Source: Fulvivirga maritima
GTDB taxonomy: Bacteria > Bacteroidota > Bacteroidia > Cytophagales > Cyclobacteriaceae
Reading direction: 5' to 3'
Assembly (NCBI RefSeq): GCF_021389955.1
Contig: NZ_CP089980.1
Location: 6,319,001-6,383,000, forward strand
Length of the DNA stretch: 64,000 nt
The notes below the pieces were generated by a model. The model searched no databases. It was given only the letters and a program-made list of their open reading frames with translations, and had not been told where the DNA came from. Position 1 is the stretch's first letter. The number at the start of each line of letters is the position of its first letter. Both the position numbers and the translations under genes were made by a program. This document shows positions 53,280-63,171 of the stretch, piece by piece.

Positions 53280-56200
53280 ATTCATTTCTATTTGGAATTA
53301 TAAATTCCACCTCTGTATAGCTACCCTCCACAGAATCTATTTTCACCTCTCCCTGCAAGGTGTGAATTATTTCTTTCACAATATACAAACCCAAACCAGA
53401 TCCTTTAGAACTGGTAGTGCCTCTACTAAACATATCAAATACCTGATCTTTGAACTGCTGACCTATACCCTTACCATTATCTCTAAAACTCATACTTATC
53501 TGTTGGTTACTAACATGAGCTCTGATCATCAGCTGAGACACCATCTTTTCCTGATCCTGATAAAGAATAGCATTATCTATAATATTAGTAATTACTGTCT
53601 TCAATCTATTCAAGTCACTCACCACGGCACAGTCTTCTATTAAATCAATGTCAATCTCCAGATTTTCGGCATTAGGTAAACTTTGCAATTCATTAATAAC
53701 ATTCTCTATCACTTGCCTTAAGTCTATTACACCCTTTCTAATGGCAGAACTACTATTATAAGAGAAGTCTATAATATCTTTAATATAATCATCCAGTTTA
53801 AGGATCGACTGCCTAATTTTATCAAGATAAATAGAAAAAGAGTTCGTAGTTACATCCCTCTCTGCCAGGTTAACCAAGCCGAGCACAGAAGTTAGTGGCC
53901 CCCGCAGATCATGTGATGATTTATAAACAAACTGATCTAGTTCATTCTTAGCCTTAATGATTTGCTCATTACTCAAAAGCAACCGCTGATTCACCTGTTT
54001 AATAGGCTCAATATTGATTAACTTTACAGCCACCCCAAACACATTCTGTTCATTATCTTTTGCCAATGCAGCATTTAGTAACCACCACTCTGAGCCTCCA
54101 TGCTCTGCAGGAAGGTAGACCTCTTCTTTTATATCCTCCCCTTCTAACACTACTTCTAACCAACGCTTACCCTGCTCCTCATACTCTTTTCCTATTCTAC
54201 GCCATATAGGCACTCCCTCTTCTAACGGTCCATGCCACACATTTTGAGCAAGGGTATTTGCTACCGGATTAAAACTTAAAACATTTCCTGCAAGATCTAA
54301 GAGTAAGTGCGCATCAGAGGTATTATTAAAGAAAGCCTTGAGTTTCATCTCCGAGGCTATCAACTCCTTCTCTGCTTTTCTACGCTCTGAAATATCTATA
54401 CCTACCCCAATAAGACATGGCTCATTTTGATAGATAATGCGCCACCCATTGAAATAATAGGGTATCTTTTTCCCATTCTTCAATAAAAAATTAGACTCTG
54501 CTTCCGCATAGCCTTTAGTAAATACCTCGCCAACCTTTTGCATTACCATGTCCCTATCTGCTCCTTCTTCGAACAAATCTACAGCTGTGATTTCTTTCAT
54601 TTCTTCAGAACTATAGCCTGTTACATGAGTAAAATTATCATTCCACCTTAAAAATTGACCTTTCTTATTGTATAGGTAAAAAATCCCTGGAAGATTATTA
54701 ATGATGCTATCTGACAACTCCTTTTCCAGAGTAATCTTCTGACGGGCAAGCTTCTGCTCTGTAACATCCTTCACGCTTCCTTCCAGCATTACGAGTTTCC
54801 CTTCCTGATAAATACCATGAACATTAACCTGGACCCACACTTTATCTCCACTTTTTTTATTAGCCCTTAACTCCAGTCCCTTTACAGAAATGTTCTTGTG
54901 CAAGCTTTGCAAGAGCTTATCACGATTTTCCTGGTCACTATATAAATCACGGCCAATATCATTTACCTGATCCAGCATATCATCAGGCGAATCATAACCC
55001 AGCATTTCAGCCAGGGCAGGGTTAGCGGCCATAAGCCTGCCATCAGGCGTAGATTGGAAAATTCCATCTTGAGAATTTTCGAATATTTGACGGTAATTCT
55101 CTTCTGCCCTCTTTAAAGACTCTATTTGCTCTACTCTTTTTGTAATATCTAATATAGTACCTTGATAACGGCTAATAGTACCATCTTCATTATACATGAC
55201 ACTCATCTGAGGCAAAAGATAGCGCAGAGACAGCATATCAGGGTTGGTACGCATCAACCTCTCTTCCAGCGGCTTACCTGACTTCATCCGCTCTTCATTC
55301 TCAAATAATATGTACCTATCTTCGGGGTGAAATCGTTGAATCCAATCATCAAAGGGTGGCGGCTCTGTCATTTCAGGGTCATAGCCCAATAAACGAAACA
55401 TTTGCTTAGACCAGTGCCTGCGACCATCTGCAGTAAGGTACCAACTGCCCAGCTTAACCTGCATTTCGGCTCGCTCCAAATTTTCTCTCGCCTCTACAAT
55501 CTGAGCCTGAGCTCTATTATGAGCACTAATATCCCTTATAAATCCACAGAAATAGAATGAACTCTCATCTTCTACAGGTACTACTATCAATTCTATATCA
55601 ATCTCTCCCGCCTCTTTTGTCAGAGCTTCTACCTCTACCCTCCTTCGTAATATAGGTCCGTTTCCTGTTTTCTTGTAATGCTTAAACCCCTCCAAGTGAC
55701 TATTTCTATACCTTTGAGGTATTATGGTCTCAACCATTGATTTTCCTAAAACCTCATCGGATTGCCATCCAAACACCTTTTCAGCCTGCTCATTCCAAAA
55801 AGTAATATTACCTTCCACATCCATACATACTATGGAATCTAACGATGAGTTTAATATTTGCAGAAAAGGAGAAGTATATCTGGATGAGGTCTGTTTATCT
55901 TCTACCCCTGAATTAAATGTATAAGGAGAGAGTCGTTTTAATTCCAAAATATTTAATACCTGCTGAGTAAGAACCCGCAGCCCATCTGCCTGATCTTCCG
56001 TTACGCGATCTCCCTCGCCCCCCATCACACATAAGCCGCCTAAGGCTACCCCGTCTTTAGATTTTACAGGACACCCGGCTACATATGAAACATCCACAAA
56101 CTGCTCTAGCCATTGGCTATATTTAAAGCGTTGATCTTCATGAATAGAGAAAAGCTCCGTAAAGCCATCTTCAAGCATAATATGGGTCAGTGGCGAATCA

Positions 56201-56421
56201 TTAAGTAAGCTATACTTTCCTAAAAGGCCATAACTAGCCTTATGCCAATGCCGGTTCTCACCAGCAAAATAAAGTAGTATCTTAAATTTCTTTAGAAACT
56301 GCCGAGTTAAATGAATAATATCAGACAGCATAGGATCAGGATAAGGATTGAGCACCCCATATTCCCTCAATTTATGTAATCGTTTTTCTTCTAAAGCTCT
56401 GTACTCGTTTCCCGCTTTCAT
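53278..56421 (-). CDS. Cytoplasmic hybrid-sensor histidine kinase with GAF and five PAS domains
   Basis: The 1047-residue protein has an N-terminal GAF-type domain (about 10-155). Five PAS units follow: about 170-295 (SIVCMDVEGNITFWNEQ), 310-430 (LGSWYLTADGRRHWSKQ), 440-560 (GIFQSTPDGRLMAANPALA), 565-685 (GIFYLYNKKGQFLRWNDNF) and 695-800 (AHLLLDLAGNVLSFNPVA). The kinase core has H-box YKSSHDLRGPLTSVLG, N box ITNIIDNAILY, G1 FRDNGKGIG and G2 GSGLGLYIVKE. There is no membrane helix and no receiver domain, so it is a soluble sensor that probably responds to an internal signal. No response regulator gene is adjacent. A TTACTCCTAAGGAGTAA palindrome lies 150 bp upstream. Confidence 0.92.
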   Translation of the reverse strand: MKAGNEYRALEEKRLHKLREYGVLNPYPDPMLSDIIHLTRQFLKKFKILLYFAGENRHWHKASYGLLGKYSLLNDSPLTHIMLEDGFTELFSIHEDQRFKYSQWLEQFVDVSYVAGCPVKSKDGVALGGLCVMGGEGDRVTEDQADGLRVLTQQVLNILELKRLSPYTFNSGVEDKQTSSRYTSPFLQILNSSLDSIVCMDVEGNITFWNEQAEKVFGWQSDEVLGKSMVETIIPQRYRNSHLEGFKHYKKTGNGPILRRRVEVEALTKEAGEIDIELIVVPVEDESSFYFCGFIRDISAHNRAQAQIVEARENLERAEMQVKLGSWYLTADGRRHWSKQMFRLLGYDPEMTEPPPFDDWIQRFHPEDRYILFENEERMKSGKPLEERLMRTNPDMLSLRYLLPQMSVMYNEDGTISRYQGTILDITKRVEQIESLKRAEENYRQIFENSQDGIFQSTPDGRLMAANPALAEMLGYDSPDDMLDQVNDIGRDLYSDQENRDKLLQSLHKNISVKGLELRANKKSGDKVWVQVNVHGIYQEGKLVMLEGSVKDVTEQKLARQKITLEKELSDSIINNLPGIFYLYNKKGQFLRWNDNFTHVTGYSSEEMKEITAVDLFEEGADRDMVMQKVGEVFTKGYAEAESNFLLKNGKKIPYYFNGWRIIYQNEPCLIGVGIDISERRKAEKELIASEMKLKAFFNNTSDAHLLLDLAGNVLSFNPVANTLAQNVWHGPLEEGVPIWRRIGKEYEEQGKRWLEVVLEGEDIKEEVYLPAEHGGSEWWLLNAALAKDNEQNVFGVAVKLINIEPIKQVNQRLLLSNEQIIKAKNELDQFVYKSSHDLRGPLTSVLGLVNLAERDVTTNSFSIYLDKIRQSILKLDDYIKDIIDFSYNSSSAIRKGVIDLRQVIENVINELQSLPNAENLEIDIDLIEDCAVVSDLNRLKTVITNIIDNAILYQDQEKMVSQLMIRAHVSNQQISMSFRDNGKGIGQQFKDQVFDMFSRGTTSSKGSGLGLYIVKEIIHTLQGEVKIDSVEGSYTEVEFIIPNRNE

Positions 56422-56568
56422 AAAGTGCTAACCTATTCACTCACAAACCGTTCAAGAATCATTAGATATAATTTAATATTTTAAAATCAATTATTCCATT
56501 AAAAGACCACACTTAATCCCTGAATTAAAATATTAACCATCATTAATAAATAAAATACCCTCTCCACT

Positions 56569-56585
56569 TACTCCTAAGGAGTAAA
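56569..56585. promoter_or_regulatory. Palindrome between kinase gene and beta-helix gene
   Basis: TTACTCCT-A-AGGAGTAA is a perfect 17-bp palindrome, about 150 bp upstream of the kinase start and 3 bp beyond the beta-helix gene stop. A related one (TTCTCCTTAAGGAGAA) lies upstream of the beta-helix gene at 59895-59910. It could be an operator of the kinase gene or part of a terminator. Confidence 0.4.
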
Positions 56586-56588
56586 ATA

Positions 56589-59500
56589 TTAATCCATTTT
56601 ACTAAATGATTGCTGATAACTGAAAGAAGACATCTGCACTTTTAATACATAAATGCCCTGAGCCAGAGAGGAGACATCTAATGCTGTTTTCTGATAAGGA
56701 GGTATTATTTTTTCAGTTACAATATTTCCCTTGGTAGACAGAATTTGAATATAAGCCTCCTCTGCGTGCTGATTTACAATGTTAAGCTCAGCATGAGCAG
56801 GGTTAGGGTATACATGAATAGGATCTGAGTGAATAAAATCTACCGTAGTTATAGCAGCTTCATTAATAGCACCATCGTAATCTTCCTGCAGTAAACGATA
56901 AATATGGCTTCCGGACATTGGCCTTTCATCTATAAATTCATAATCACTACGATCAGGCACAGTGCCATTTCCTGCAACCTTACCAATATCTATCCAGCTT
57001 TTTGTCTCTGCAACATATCTCTGGATAATAAAACCAGCATTATTAATCTCCGATGCTGTGGCCCATTCAAACACTAAATGATCCTTTTCTTGTTTTCCTC
57101 CAAAACGAATGAGCTCAACAGGTAGAGGATTAATATTAGAGCTCATTGTAAAAAACCCAAAATTTGAAAGTCCTGCCAAGGTCACTGTATTAGCAGCATC
57201 GTTATGAACAGCAACACCAGAAGACCATTCTGAGCCATCAGGAGAAGAAGAAATCATAGTTGTAACCAACCCAGGGTCACCAACGGTACCCAAATAGGCA
57301 TCATCATAATGCATGATCATGGTGAAATTATAATTAGGTGTACCAGCAAAGGTATCAACCAACTCGAAGTAAAAATTACTGATAGAGTAGTCAATAGGAT
57401 TCGCAGGCCAATCTCCACTGAACATACGTAAGGCTAAATTAGATGGAATATCAGAGCCAGGAAGAAAGGTAATAGTTATCCAACTCCTCTGATTAACCAA
57501 AAAAGTATAAGGAGTAGCAGTAGTTAAAGGCCCCGCTATATTAACCACCGGAGGAGTAGAAGCACCTCCTCTAGTCAATTCAAACTCATAAGCCCCCATA
57601 TCAGGAGTACCATCACTTACTGAGGCAGGTCTTGCCACCCCATTAAAGTCATCGGCAACCTTAGCATTGTGCTTGGCCATTCCATGAATATTCCAACTGT
57701 TAGAATTTGTAACGTCAGGCACAAGGTTACTAGTACTAGTATACCCCGGGTCAGCAGCAATTGAAGAGGCTTCCCGTCCGGCGGTAGCAGTTCGCCAGTT
57801 GGCCATGGTTGTAGTCGCATTCGTATTAAGATTACTATAAGCCCCAAAAGCGCCTATGTAATTAAAAGTACGTGTAGTTCCGGCATTAATGAAATGGTTA
57901 TTGTAATCAATGGTTGAAAATTGCCCGCTAGCCGATTGCCCATAAACTCCTATTGCCCGAGCCCTCCCCGAAAGAGACGAATTGCCGCCCAGCGTATTCC
58001 TTATCACATTACTCTCTAAACTTACCCCTACAGTATTATTGGCTACAGCCACACCAAAAGAAGTGGCCTGCACATGACGTAAAGCATCACCATATAATGA
58101 AATAGAGTTATTATATATTTCATAGCCACTTTGAGTATAGGTCAGATTAGTTCCTGTTTGCCCCCCTATACCCAATAAAATAGCTGCTGGATTTGAAAGA
58201 ATTGATCCAGGAGTGGTTGCACTACTTCCATAACCACTGATTCCATGAATAACGTTATTTTTTAATATTACATTAGCATTAGTAAGTCCACTATTTACCC
58301 CAATACCATGACCAGAAAAAGCATTCGTAGTTGACCCTGTATAAGTAATATTAAAGACTTCGTTAGCTGCGACTGTAATGTTTTTACTATTCTTATCCAC
58401 CATAATCCCGAAATCATTAAAATCATCCGTAGATAATAAATTACCCACTACATTATTAGAAATAGTACCGTTATCCACTCCCAAATAATGAATCCCGCGC
58501 TCCCGAATAGCATTAGCTCCAGCACCATTTATAATATTGTTTTCTGTGAAGATATTAGTAGCTCTACTGTTGGTAGTGTAGCCTCCCCCTCCATCTCTAT
58601 CCAAACCATCTATGTGAATCGCCTCTCTTCCGGTATAAAATTCATTATTGGTGATATAAATATTATTAAATCTCCCCTCAGTTAAATTAGTATAATGTGC
58701 TGCTATCACTCCATATCCCTGGGTGGCACTATTGGATCTAAGTATAGAATTCTTTACCGTAATATTAGAAATAGCATTGATTTCATCTCTTGCACCAATT
58801 AAAACCGCTACACGATTATTAGCACTTGCATCATTAGCGAAAATAGTAAGATCTCTAGAAGTGCCTCCCACCACATTAGAACCATCAATAGTGATATTAC
58901 TTACAGCATTAATATTAAATAGGCCTCTATCGGTAATGTATCCTGAACCTGTAACTTCTGGAGTTATACCTATAGCCGGTTTAAAGGTAATATTATGTGT
59001 ACCTGCACCAGTAAATGGAGTCGCCGTACCATTGCCTATCACATAGGGTAAGGTTTCAAAATAAGCGTCATAAGTTTCATCAGTTAGGAGAAACTCGACA
59101 TTACCAGACAAACCATAAGTATTAAGATAGCTAACTGCACTGCTTATTGTTAAAAAATCATTGTTAGTTATCTTACCTACTTCGTAAGTGCCATTTAAGG
59201 GCTGAGGTGTATTTGGGGTAGAGATAATAGTGACATTATCTATAGCTGCCGGAGGGTTTACTCTGGTGACATTATTATTCACCCAATTAAAAACTACAGC
59301 TACATTACCCGGAGAAGATGCTATAAAGTTCTTTTGAGCGGTAGTTAAGGGATAACTCTCTCTGAACCAATTAGCACCTTCGGCTGCATAATCTCGTAAT
59401 TCTATAGAGTTTGATACATTCAAATTAGAAACTGTAGGTGGATCCGGACTAGTTATTTGAGCCATATCCACTAAAAACACACGTAGATAATCAACTTCTA

Positions 59501-59849
59501 TTCCTAAAACAACGGTACCCTGGCATCTAACATCATACCGCAGATTTATATCGTGGGAAGCTGGATCTGCCGGCCAATTAGGCGTTATATAAGCCGAATG
59601 ATCAGATGTTACGTTATTATACATATTAGTTGCTCCATTATTACCTGAAACAGCTATACACCTTACCCCAGAGCTTAAAGAACTACTCAGACCACTAATA
59701 ATAAACCATTCATTATCGGAAAGATTCTCTTCAGTAATAGATTTAGACCATCCATTTATCGTCCCTTCAAAATTCTCAAATAATACTACATTCTGCGCCG
59801 CCACAGACAAACTCAACGCTACAAAAACGACAGATAATAGTGACTTCAT
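56589..59849 (-). CDS. Secreted right-handed beta-helix protein with type IX secretion sorting domain
   Basis: The 1086-residue protein has a signal peptide (MKSLLSVVFVALSLSVAAQ). An N-terminal choice-of-anchor-like beta domain (VVLFENFEGTINGWSKS) is followed by a large parallel beta-helix (about 230-760) full of N-rich turns (NVVGNLL, NNVIHGISGYG, NNSISLYG). Ig-like and BACON-type segments come next, and then the C-terminal type IX sorting domain (VYPNPAHAELNIVN to GIYVLKVQMSSFSYQQSF). It is exported by the T9SS to the surface or medium and may bind or cleave polysaccharide. No catalytic residues could be assigned. Confidence 0.9.
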   Translation of the reverse strand: MKSLLSVVFVALSLSVAAQNVVLFENFEGTINGWSKSITEENLSDNEWFIISGLSSSLSSGVRCIAVSGNNGATNMYNNVTSDHSAYITPNWPADPASHDINLRYDVRCQGTVVLGIEVDYLRVFLVDMAQITSPDPPTVSNLNVSNSIELRDYAAEGANWFRESYPLTTAQKNFIASSPGNVAVVFNWVNNNVTRVNPPAAIDNVTIISTPNTPQPLNGTYEVGKITNNDFLTISSAVSYLNTYGLSGNVEFLLTDETYDAYFETLPYVIGNGTATPFTGAGTHNITFKPAIGITPEVTGSGYITDRGLFNINAVSNITIDGSNVVGGTSRDLTIFANDASANNRVAVLIGARDEINAISNITVKNSILRSNSATQGYGVIAAHYTNLTEGRFNNIYITNNEFYTGREAIHIDGLDRDGGGGYTTNSRATNIFTENNIINGAGANAIRERGIHYLGVDNGTISNNVVGNLLSTDDFNDFGIMVDKNSKNITVAANEVFNITYTGSTTNAFSGHGIGVNSGLTNANVILKNNVIHGISGYGSSATTPGSILSNPAAILLGIGGQTGTNLTYTQSGYEIYNNSISLYGDALRHVQATSFGVAVANNTVGVSLESNVIRNTLGGNSSLSGRARAIGVYGQSASGQFSTIDYNNHFINAGTTRTFNYIGAFGAYSNLNTNATTTMANWRTATAGREASSIAADPGYTSTSNLVPDVTNSNSWNIHGMAKHNAKVADDFNGVARPASVSDGTPDMGAYEFELTRGGASTPPVVNIAGPLTTATPYTFLVNQRSWITITFLPGSDIPSNLALRMFSGDWPANPIDYSISNFYFELVDTFAGTPNYNFTMIMHYDDAYLGTVGDPGLVTTMISSSPDGSEWSSGVAVHNDAANTVTLAGLSNFGFFTMSSNINPLPVELIRFGGKQEKDHLVFEWATASEINNAGFIIQRYVAETKSWIDIGKVAGNGTVPDRSDYEFIDERPMSGSHIYRLLQEDYDGAINEAAITTVDFIHSDPIHVYPNPAHAELNIVNQHAEEAYIQILSTKGNIVTEKIIPPYQKTALDVSSLAQGIYVLKVQMSSFSYQQSFSKMD

Positions 59850-59894
59850 GATATATAAATTAGGTTAATCAAACTATAAAGAAAATAACCTCTA

Positions 59895-59910
59895 TTCTCC
59901 TTAAGGAGAA
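59895..59910. promoter_or_regulatory. Palindrome upstream of the beta-helix protein gene
   Basis: TTCTCCTTAAGGAGAA is a perfect 16-bp palindrome centred 54 bp before the start codon, in the position of an operator. It is related to the palindrome at 56569-56585. Confidence 0.45.
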
Positions 59911-60016
59911 ATCAAGAAACCTTAAAACAGTACTTATGAGCGGGTAACCATCAAAAAGCAGTCGCTCGGAATAGTCACCATAAGTACCATATAATTATAT
60001 TGACATAAAATAAAAA

Positions 60017-60043
60017 AGCCGCTTAGTAAAATACTAAGCGGCT
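60017..60043 (-). terminator. Terminator of the helicase-csp unit
   Basis: AGCCGCTTAGTA (60017-60028) and TACTAAGCGGCT (60032-60043) form a 12-bp perfect stem with a U-run on the minus strand, 24 bp after the csp stop. Confidence 0.92.
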
Positions 60044-60066
60044 CTGTTGTTTTTAATGAGGACTAA

Positions 60067-60261
60067 TTAGTCAATTAGCTCTACATTAACAGCGTTCATT
60101 CCTTTTCTTCCTTTCTCAACATCAAATTTTACTTTGTCGTTTTCACGTATATCGTCAATAAGTCCACTTTCGTGTACAAAAATATCTTCACTTGAATCTG
60201 ATGGCTTAATAAAACCAAAACCCTTGGTACTATTAAAGAATTTTACTGTTCCTTCTTGCAT
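60067..60261 (-). CDS. Cold shock domain protein
   Basis: A 64-residue single cold-shock domain with RNP1 (STKGFGFIKP) and RNP2 (EDIFVHESG). It binds single-stranded RNA/DNA and unwinds weak RNA structure. It lies 35 bp after the RNA helicase gene on the same strand and shares its terminator, a pairing that makes sense for RNA remodelling in the cold. Confidence 0.95.
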   Translation of the reverse strand: MQEGTVKFFNSTKGFGFIKPSDSSEDIFVHESGLIDDIRENDKVKFDVEKGRKGMNAVNVELID

Positions 60262-60296
60262 AATTGTTTATTGTATTAATTGTAATATATTCGTTA

Positions 60297-61514
60297 TTAA
60301 TTATCAGACGGGTCTATAAAAGTAAAAGCCTTACCGGATTTACCTCCACGTCCTGTTCGTCCTATTCTATGTACGTAGCTATCAAAATTCATAGGCAGCT
60401 GGTAATTTATTACATGAGTTACATCACTCACGTCAATTCCTCTAGCTGCTACATCAGTAGCTACTAACACTTGTACGTCGCCCTTTTTAAATCTATTGAG
60501 GGCTTTCATTCTATAATTTTGTGACTTGTTTCCATGTATTTGATCAGCCTTTAAACCGGACTGATTCAATTTCTTAGCCACCTTATCTGCCATTCTTTTA
60601 GTTTCGGCAAATACTAAAACTTTTTCAAACTCTTTATCATCTATAAGATTCAAAAGCATTTTGAATTTATCTTCTCCCTCTGGCACATGGATCACATCCT
60701 GATCAATATGATCACTGGTAGTTTTACCACTACTCACCTTTACTTCTACAGGGTTATTCAAAAGCATTTTTATTAACGACTTTTGAGTATTATCAATCGT
60801 AGCAGAGAAAAGCATAGTCTGCTTTCTATTATGCATCAGATTAACCATTTTCTTTATATCATTAACAAACCCCATGTCCAACATTCTATCGAACTCATCT
60901 AATACCAAAGTGGTAAGCTCATTCATTTTGAGAGCCTCTCTGTTGATCAAGTCGATCAAACGGCCAGGGGTACCAATTATTACATGGTTCCTTCTCCTTA
61001 ATTGAGACATGTCTTTGCCTACATTAGTACCACCAATAAAACTAGACACGTACAATCCCAACTTCTTAGTTAAAGATCTAAATTCATCTTCTACCTGCAC
61101 AGCCAGCTCTCTTGTAGGCACTACTACTAATGCCTTAGATCCTTTTGGGTTATCTAATAACTGATTAATAATAGGAATAAGAAATGCTCCAGTTTTACCT
61201 GTACCTGTATTGGCAATCCCTACCATATCTCTACCCTCTAGCAAAAGCTCTAAAGTCTGATCCTGAATCTGTGTAGGATGACTAAATCCTTTCTCATATA
61301 TATTAGCCTTTAGATTTACGTTCAAAGGCATTTCATCAAAACTACGAGTAGGCACATACCTGCTTTCTTCTTTCTTCACAGCCTTCTTCACCAACGAATT
61401 AGGATCAATAGAAGAAACCGCTTTTTTCTTACCATTCCTTCTACCGTTAGGTCTTGAAGCGTTGGTTTTAGAGAAACCGCCGTTTCTCTTTCTTTTAGTT
61501 CTAATATTATTCAT
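60297..61514 (-). CDS. DEAD-box-family RNA helicase with DEFD motif II
   Basis: The 405-residue protein is RhlE-like: Q motif (GFSHPTQIQDQTL), motif I (GIANTGTGKTGAFL), Ia (VVPTRELAVQ), motif III (FSATID), and motifs IV-VI ending in VHRIGRTGRGGKSG. Motif II reads VLDEFDRMLDMGF, with Phe where DEAD has Ala. A basic N-terminal extension (1-55) likely contacts RNA. It unwinds short RNA duplexes in ribosome assembly or decay. It is cotranscribed with the cold-shock gene. Confidence 0.94.
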   Translation of the reverse strand: MNNIRTKRKRNGGFSKTNASRPNGRRNGKKKAVSSIDPNSLVKKAVKKEESRYVPTRSFDEMPLNVNLKANIYEKGFSHPTQIQDQTLELLLEGRDMVGIANTGTGKTGAFLIPIINQLLDNPKGSKALVVVPTRELAVQVEDEFRSLTKKLGLYVSSFIGGTNVGKDMSQLRRRNHVIIGTPGRLIDLINREALKMNELTTLVLDEFDRMLDMGFVNDIKKMVNLMHNRKQTMLFSATIDNTQKSLIKMLLNNPVEVKVSSGKTTSDHIDQDVIHVPEGEDKFKMLLNLIDDKEFEKVLVFAETKRMADKVAKKLNQSGLKADQIHGNKSQNYRMKALNRFKKGDVQVLVATDVAARGIDVSDVTHVINYQLPMNFDSYVHRIGRTGRGGKSGKAFTFIDPSDN

Positions 61515-61572
61515 TTAAATTTTTTCTTGTGTGAAACCACTCTATTAAACTTACATATGTATTATAAAGTGG

Positions 61573-62607
61573 CTATTTTCCAGGCATAGGTGTTTTACTA
61601 TGTTGCACGGGCACCATCTCCATTTTACCTAACTGCCTAAGCATTTTCACATGATCCCAAATAGCGGCTACAAAGGTTCTTTTAGTATGATAAGGTATAC
61701 CATACTCCTTGGCAGTCTCAGCTACTATTTTCGATAATTTCTTATAGTGAACGTGACAAATATTCGGTAATAAATGATGCTCAATTTGAAAATTAAGCCC
61801 TCCTATCAGCCACGAGAAAAACCTACTTTTGGGTGAAAAATTGCTTGTAGTAGCCAACTGATGAATAGACCAGTCACTAGCTATAATTCCGTTTTCATCA
61901 GGTAAAGGAAAAGCTGTACTAGGCATTACATGCGCTGTCTGAAAGACAGTAGTAATTGCTAATCCTGTAATAAAGTGCATGATGAAAAATGCTAAAAGTA
62001 TCGTCCAGGGAGCCAATGGCACCATGATCATAGGTAATACCAGCACATAAGAATAATACACCAATTTCCATGCTATAACTTTAGCTATCTGTCTCCTATA
62101 CTCAGTCTTTGAGCCAAAAAAGCCCATTTTTCTATATCTATGTAATCTTATAAAGTCCTTTACAGTAATCCATGATAATGTAGAAAGACCATAAAAAAAC
62201 CAGATATACAAATGCTGAAAGCGATGCACCTTATAACGTTTAGCATGAGGTGAAAACCTCAGGAAAAACGGCGCATTAATATCATCATCTGCTTCTTCTA
62301 TATTAGTATATGTATGGTGCAGCACATTATGCTGAATCTTCCATATAGAAGCATTAGCCCCTATCAGATTCATAGTGTACCCCATGTATTTATTTATCTT
62401 TCTATTTCGGCTATACGCTCCATGAATAGCATCATGCATTACTCCCATTCCTATACCTGACATACCAAATGAGGCCAAAACATACATAGCAATAAGCATC
62501 CACAGACTTGTAACAAGGCCGGTATTCACAATAATTAGTGGCACAAAGAACAACGAAATCATGCATATAGATTTTAACCTCATGCCGCTGTTCCCGTAAG
62601 GGCTCAC
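61573..62607 (-). CDS. Membrane fatty acid (acyl-lipid/acyl-CoA) desaturase
   Basis: The protein has the three His boxes of di-iron desaturases: HDAIHG, HNVLHHTY and FQIEHHLLPN, with the spacing of front-end/Delta5-6-like enzymes, and four to six membrane helices. It introduces double bases into fatty acyl chains, which fits adaptation to cold beside csp and helicase. The start at 62607 is a GTG, but coding clearly continues upstream in frame: NPKFLINSGSGFSKTLRSRV precedes it, typical of the family N-terminus. No ATG, GTG or TTG is available before the TAG at 62718-62716, so a rare start (for example ATT) or a 5' disruption must be invoked. Confidence 0.9.
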   Translation of the reverse strand: MSPYGNSGMRLKSICMISLFFVPLIIVNTGLVTSLWMLIAMYVLASFGMSGIGMGVMHDAIHGAYSRNRKINKYMGYTMNLIGANASIWKIQHNVLHHTYTNIEEADDDINAPFFLRFSPHAKRYKVHRFQHLYIWFFYGLSTLSWITVKDFIRLHRYRKMGFFGSKTEYRRQIAKVIAWKLVYYSYVLVLPMIMVPLAPWTILLAFFIMHFITGLAITTVFQTAHVMPSTAFPLPDENGIIASDWSIHQLATTSNFSPKSRFFSWLIGGLNFQIEHHLLPNICHVHYKKLSKIVAETAKEYGIPYHTKRTFVAAIWDHVKMLRQLGKMEMVPVQHSKTPMPGK

Positions 62608-62719
62608 ATCATTATTTTTAAAATATTCATTAACCCTGCTACGCAGTGTCTTTGAAAAGCCGGAGCCTGAATTAATTAAGAATTTTGGATTTTTGATAAT
62701 ATTGTTTTTTGATTTCTAG

Positions 62720-63114
62720 CTTGAACAAGCTCTTGGTAATAAGGTAGGAATAATTTTGCTTAACTAGTCTTTATTCTTAGGGGCAAGTGCCTGATGGGCG
62801 TACTTTGAAATATTTATAAAATAATTAATAAAGCTTTAACACTTTTGTCTTTTCATTTTTATCTGAAACGACGGACTTTAAAATTTAGTTCTTCTGCTTT
62901 ACTATTTATTTTTCTCTGGTCTAATTTATAACACACTCTAGGAAGAAGTATGTTACGATGTGCTTTCTTGTAATGGATACTATATTCTTATTTTTTTTAC
63001 AAAGGTAGACTAATTATTGACAATGTATACTAAAAGTTTTCTTTTTTAAAATAATCTTTAATTCATGACTCTGTATCTCCCCTTTGCTTATTGCTCCTAT
63101 TGACCTTAAACATT
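62720..63114. other. Intergenic region upstream of the desaturase gene
   Basis: About 395 AT-rich bases with no gene. It should contain the desaturase promoter; I see no exact consensus. Confidence 0.4.
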
Positions 63115-63146
63115 AAAAAAAGGCTAGCCTTAAGACTAACCTTTTA
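63115..63146 (-). terminator. Terminator of the dsbD-like gene
   Basis: A-run plus AAAAGGCTAGCCTT pairs with AAGACTAACCTTTT (two mismatches), 26 bp after the stop, with a U-run on the minus strand. Confidence 0.7.
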
Positions 63147-63171
63147 TTCTATATTTAATGTATTATTTATT

